A stretch of DNA of 35,204 nucleotides from a bacterium endosymbiont of Bathymodiolus sp. 5 South (GTDB lineage Bacteria; Pseudomonadota; Gammaproteobacteria; PS1; Pseudothioglobaceae): NCBI RefSeq assembly GCF_900128535.1, contig NZ_FQTR01000007.1:1-35204 (forward strand). Reading direction: 5' to 3'. Made by a program: the position numbers and the translations under genes. The notes beneath the pieces are model-generated. The model did no database searches. It worked only from the letters and a program-made list of their open reading frames with translations, and was not told where the DNA came from. The first letter of the stretch is position 1. The number at the start of each line of letters is the position of its first letter. Shown here one piece after another: positions 35,038 through 35,204 of the stretch.

Positions 35038-35204
35038 TCAACAAAACTGCTTTTTATCCAGTACCACAAAAAACCTTAGGCATTTTACAAAAAATAAACC
35101 CAGTTTTTGCCAAAACAAAAAAATAGTGGCTATTACCAGCCATTTTCTCAAATTCCAAGCACAGGCAGCCATTAAAACATTAATCTCATCACCAACTTGC
35201 CCTT
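35038..35204 (-). pseudogene. 3' end of an IS5-like transposase, running off the window
   Basis: The minus strand encodes about 55 residues entering from the right edge: GQVGDEINVLMAACAWNLRKWL, then a hydrophobic tail to a TGA at 35038. GxxGDxINxxMAACAWNxxKWL is the usual C-terminal region of IS5-family transposases. Only this end is in view, so I cannot say whether the gene is intact. The stretch from 34955 to 35037 is probably the IS terminal region; its exact boundary is not determined. Confidence 0.7.

Overview
The window looks like AT-rich gammaproteobacterial DNA. A conserved housekeeping block (miaA, a ferredoxin-flavin reductase, bolA, mltD, then ftsQ-ddl-murB-murC-ispF-ispD) sits beside a large host-interaction island carrying a Tc (ABC) toxin operon. 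Low GC, many IS fragments and abundant Tc/RHS genes would fit a sulfur-oxidising SUP05/Thioglobaceae-type mussel symbiont. That placement is inference from memory of such genomes, not proof.

Layout: 28-1110 is an intact IS30-family element. 1110-2750 is an accessory strip: a possible 39-aa ORF, a 165-bp fold-back MITE, two paralogous small secreted proteins sharing one promoter/signal-peptide module, a possible gene scrap, and the left 330 bp of an IS5-family element. 2749-25117 is one long minus-strand operon, read from high to low coordinates: a 743-aa protein with three lectin-like repeats, TcA (2842 aa), an unusually long TcB (about 1773 aa), and four tandem TcC-like genes of about 515-520 aa. 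25317-34938 is housekeeping: miaA (-); reductase, bolA, mltD and a membrane protein (+); then the cell-wall/isoprenoid cluster (-). The right edge (from about 34955) is the 3' end of another IS5-like transposase.

The main point of interest is the toxin operon. In the classical Photorhabdus-type system TcB and TcC are two proteins, and TcC carries the toxic C-terminus. Here the 'TcB' gene also contains what would be the N-terminal half of TcC. The reading frame is broken within the RHS shell, just before the strand starting YTYDxGNN. The remaining piece (RHS core, self-cleavage site, toxin) is present four times in tandem. Each copy has its own start codon overlapping the previous stop (ATGAGTAG, ATGA, ATGA, GTGA). 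The shell halves of the four copies are nearly the same, and the cargo changes right after the core motif DPxG. Three cargoes carry paired GExH-like and GxxH motifs of the ChaN/EreA/TIKI/TraB superfamily; the fourth is unrelated to them and unrecognised. I infer one injector (TcA) and one partial cocoon (TcB plus half of TcC) that can be closed by any of four interchangeable, translationally coupled toxin cartridges.
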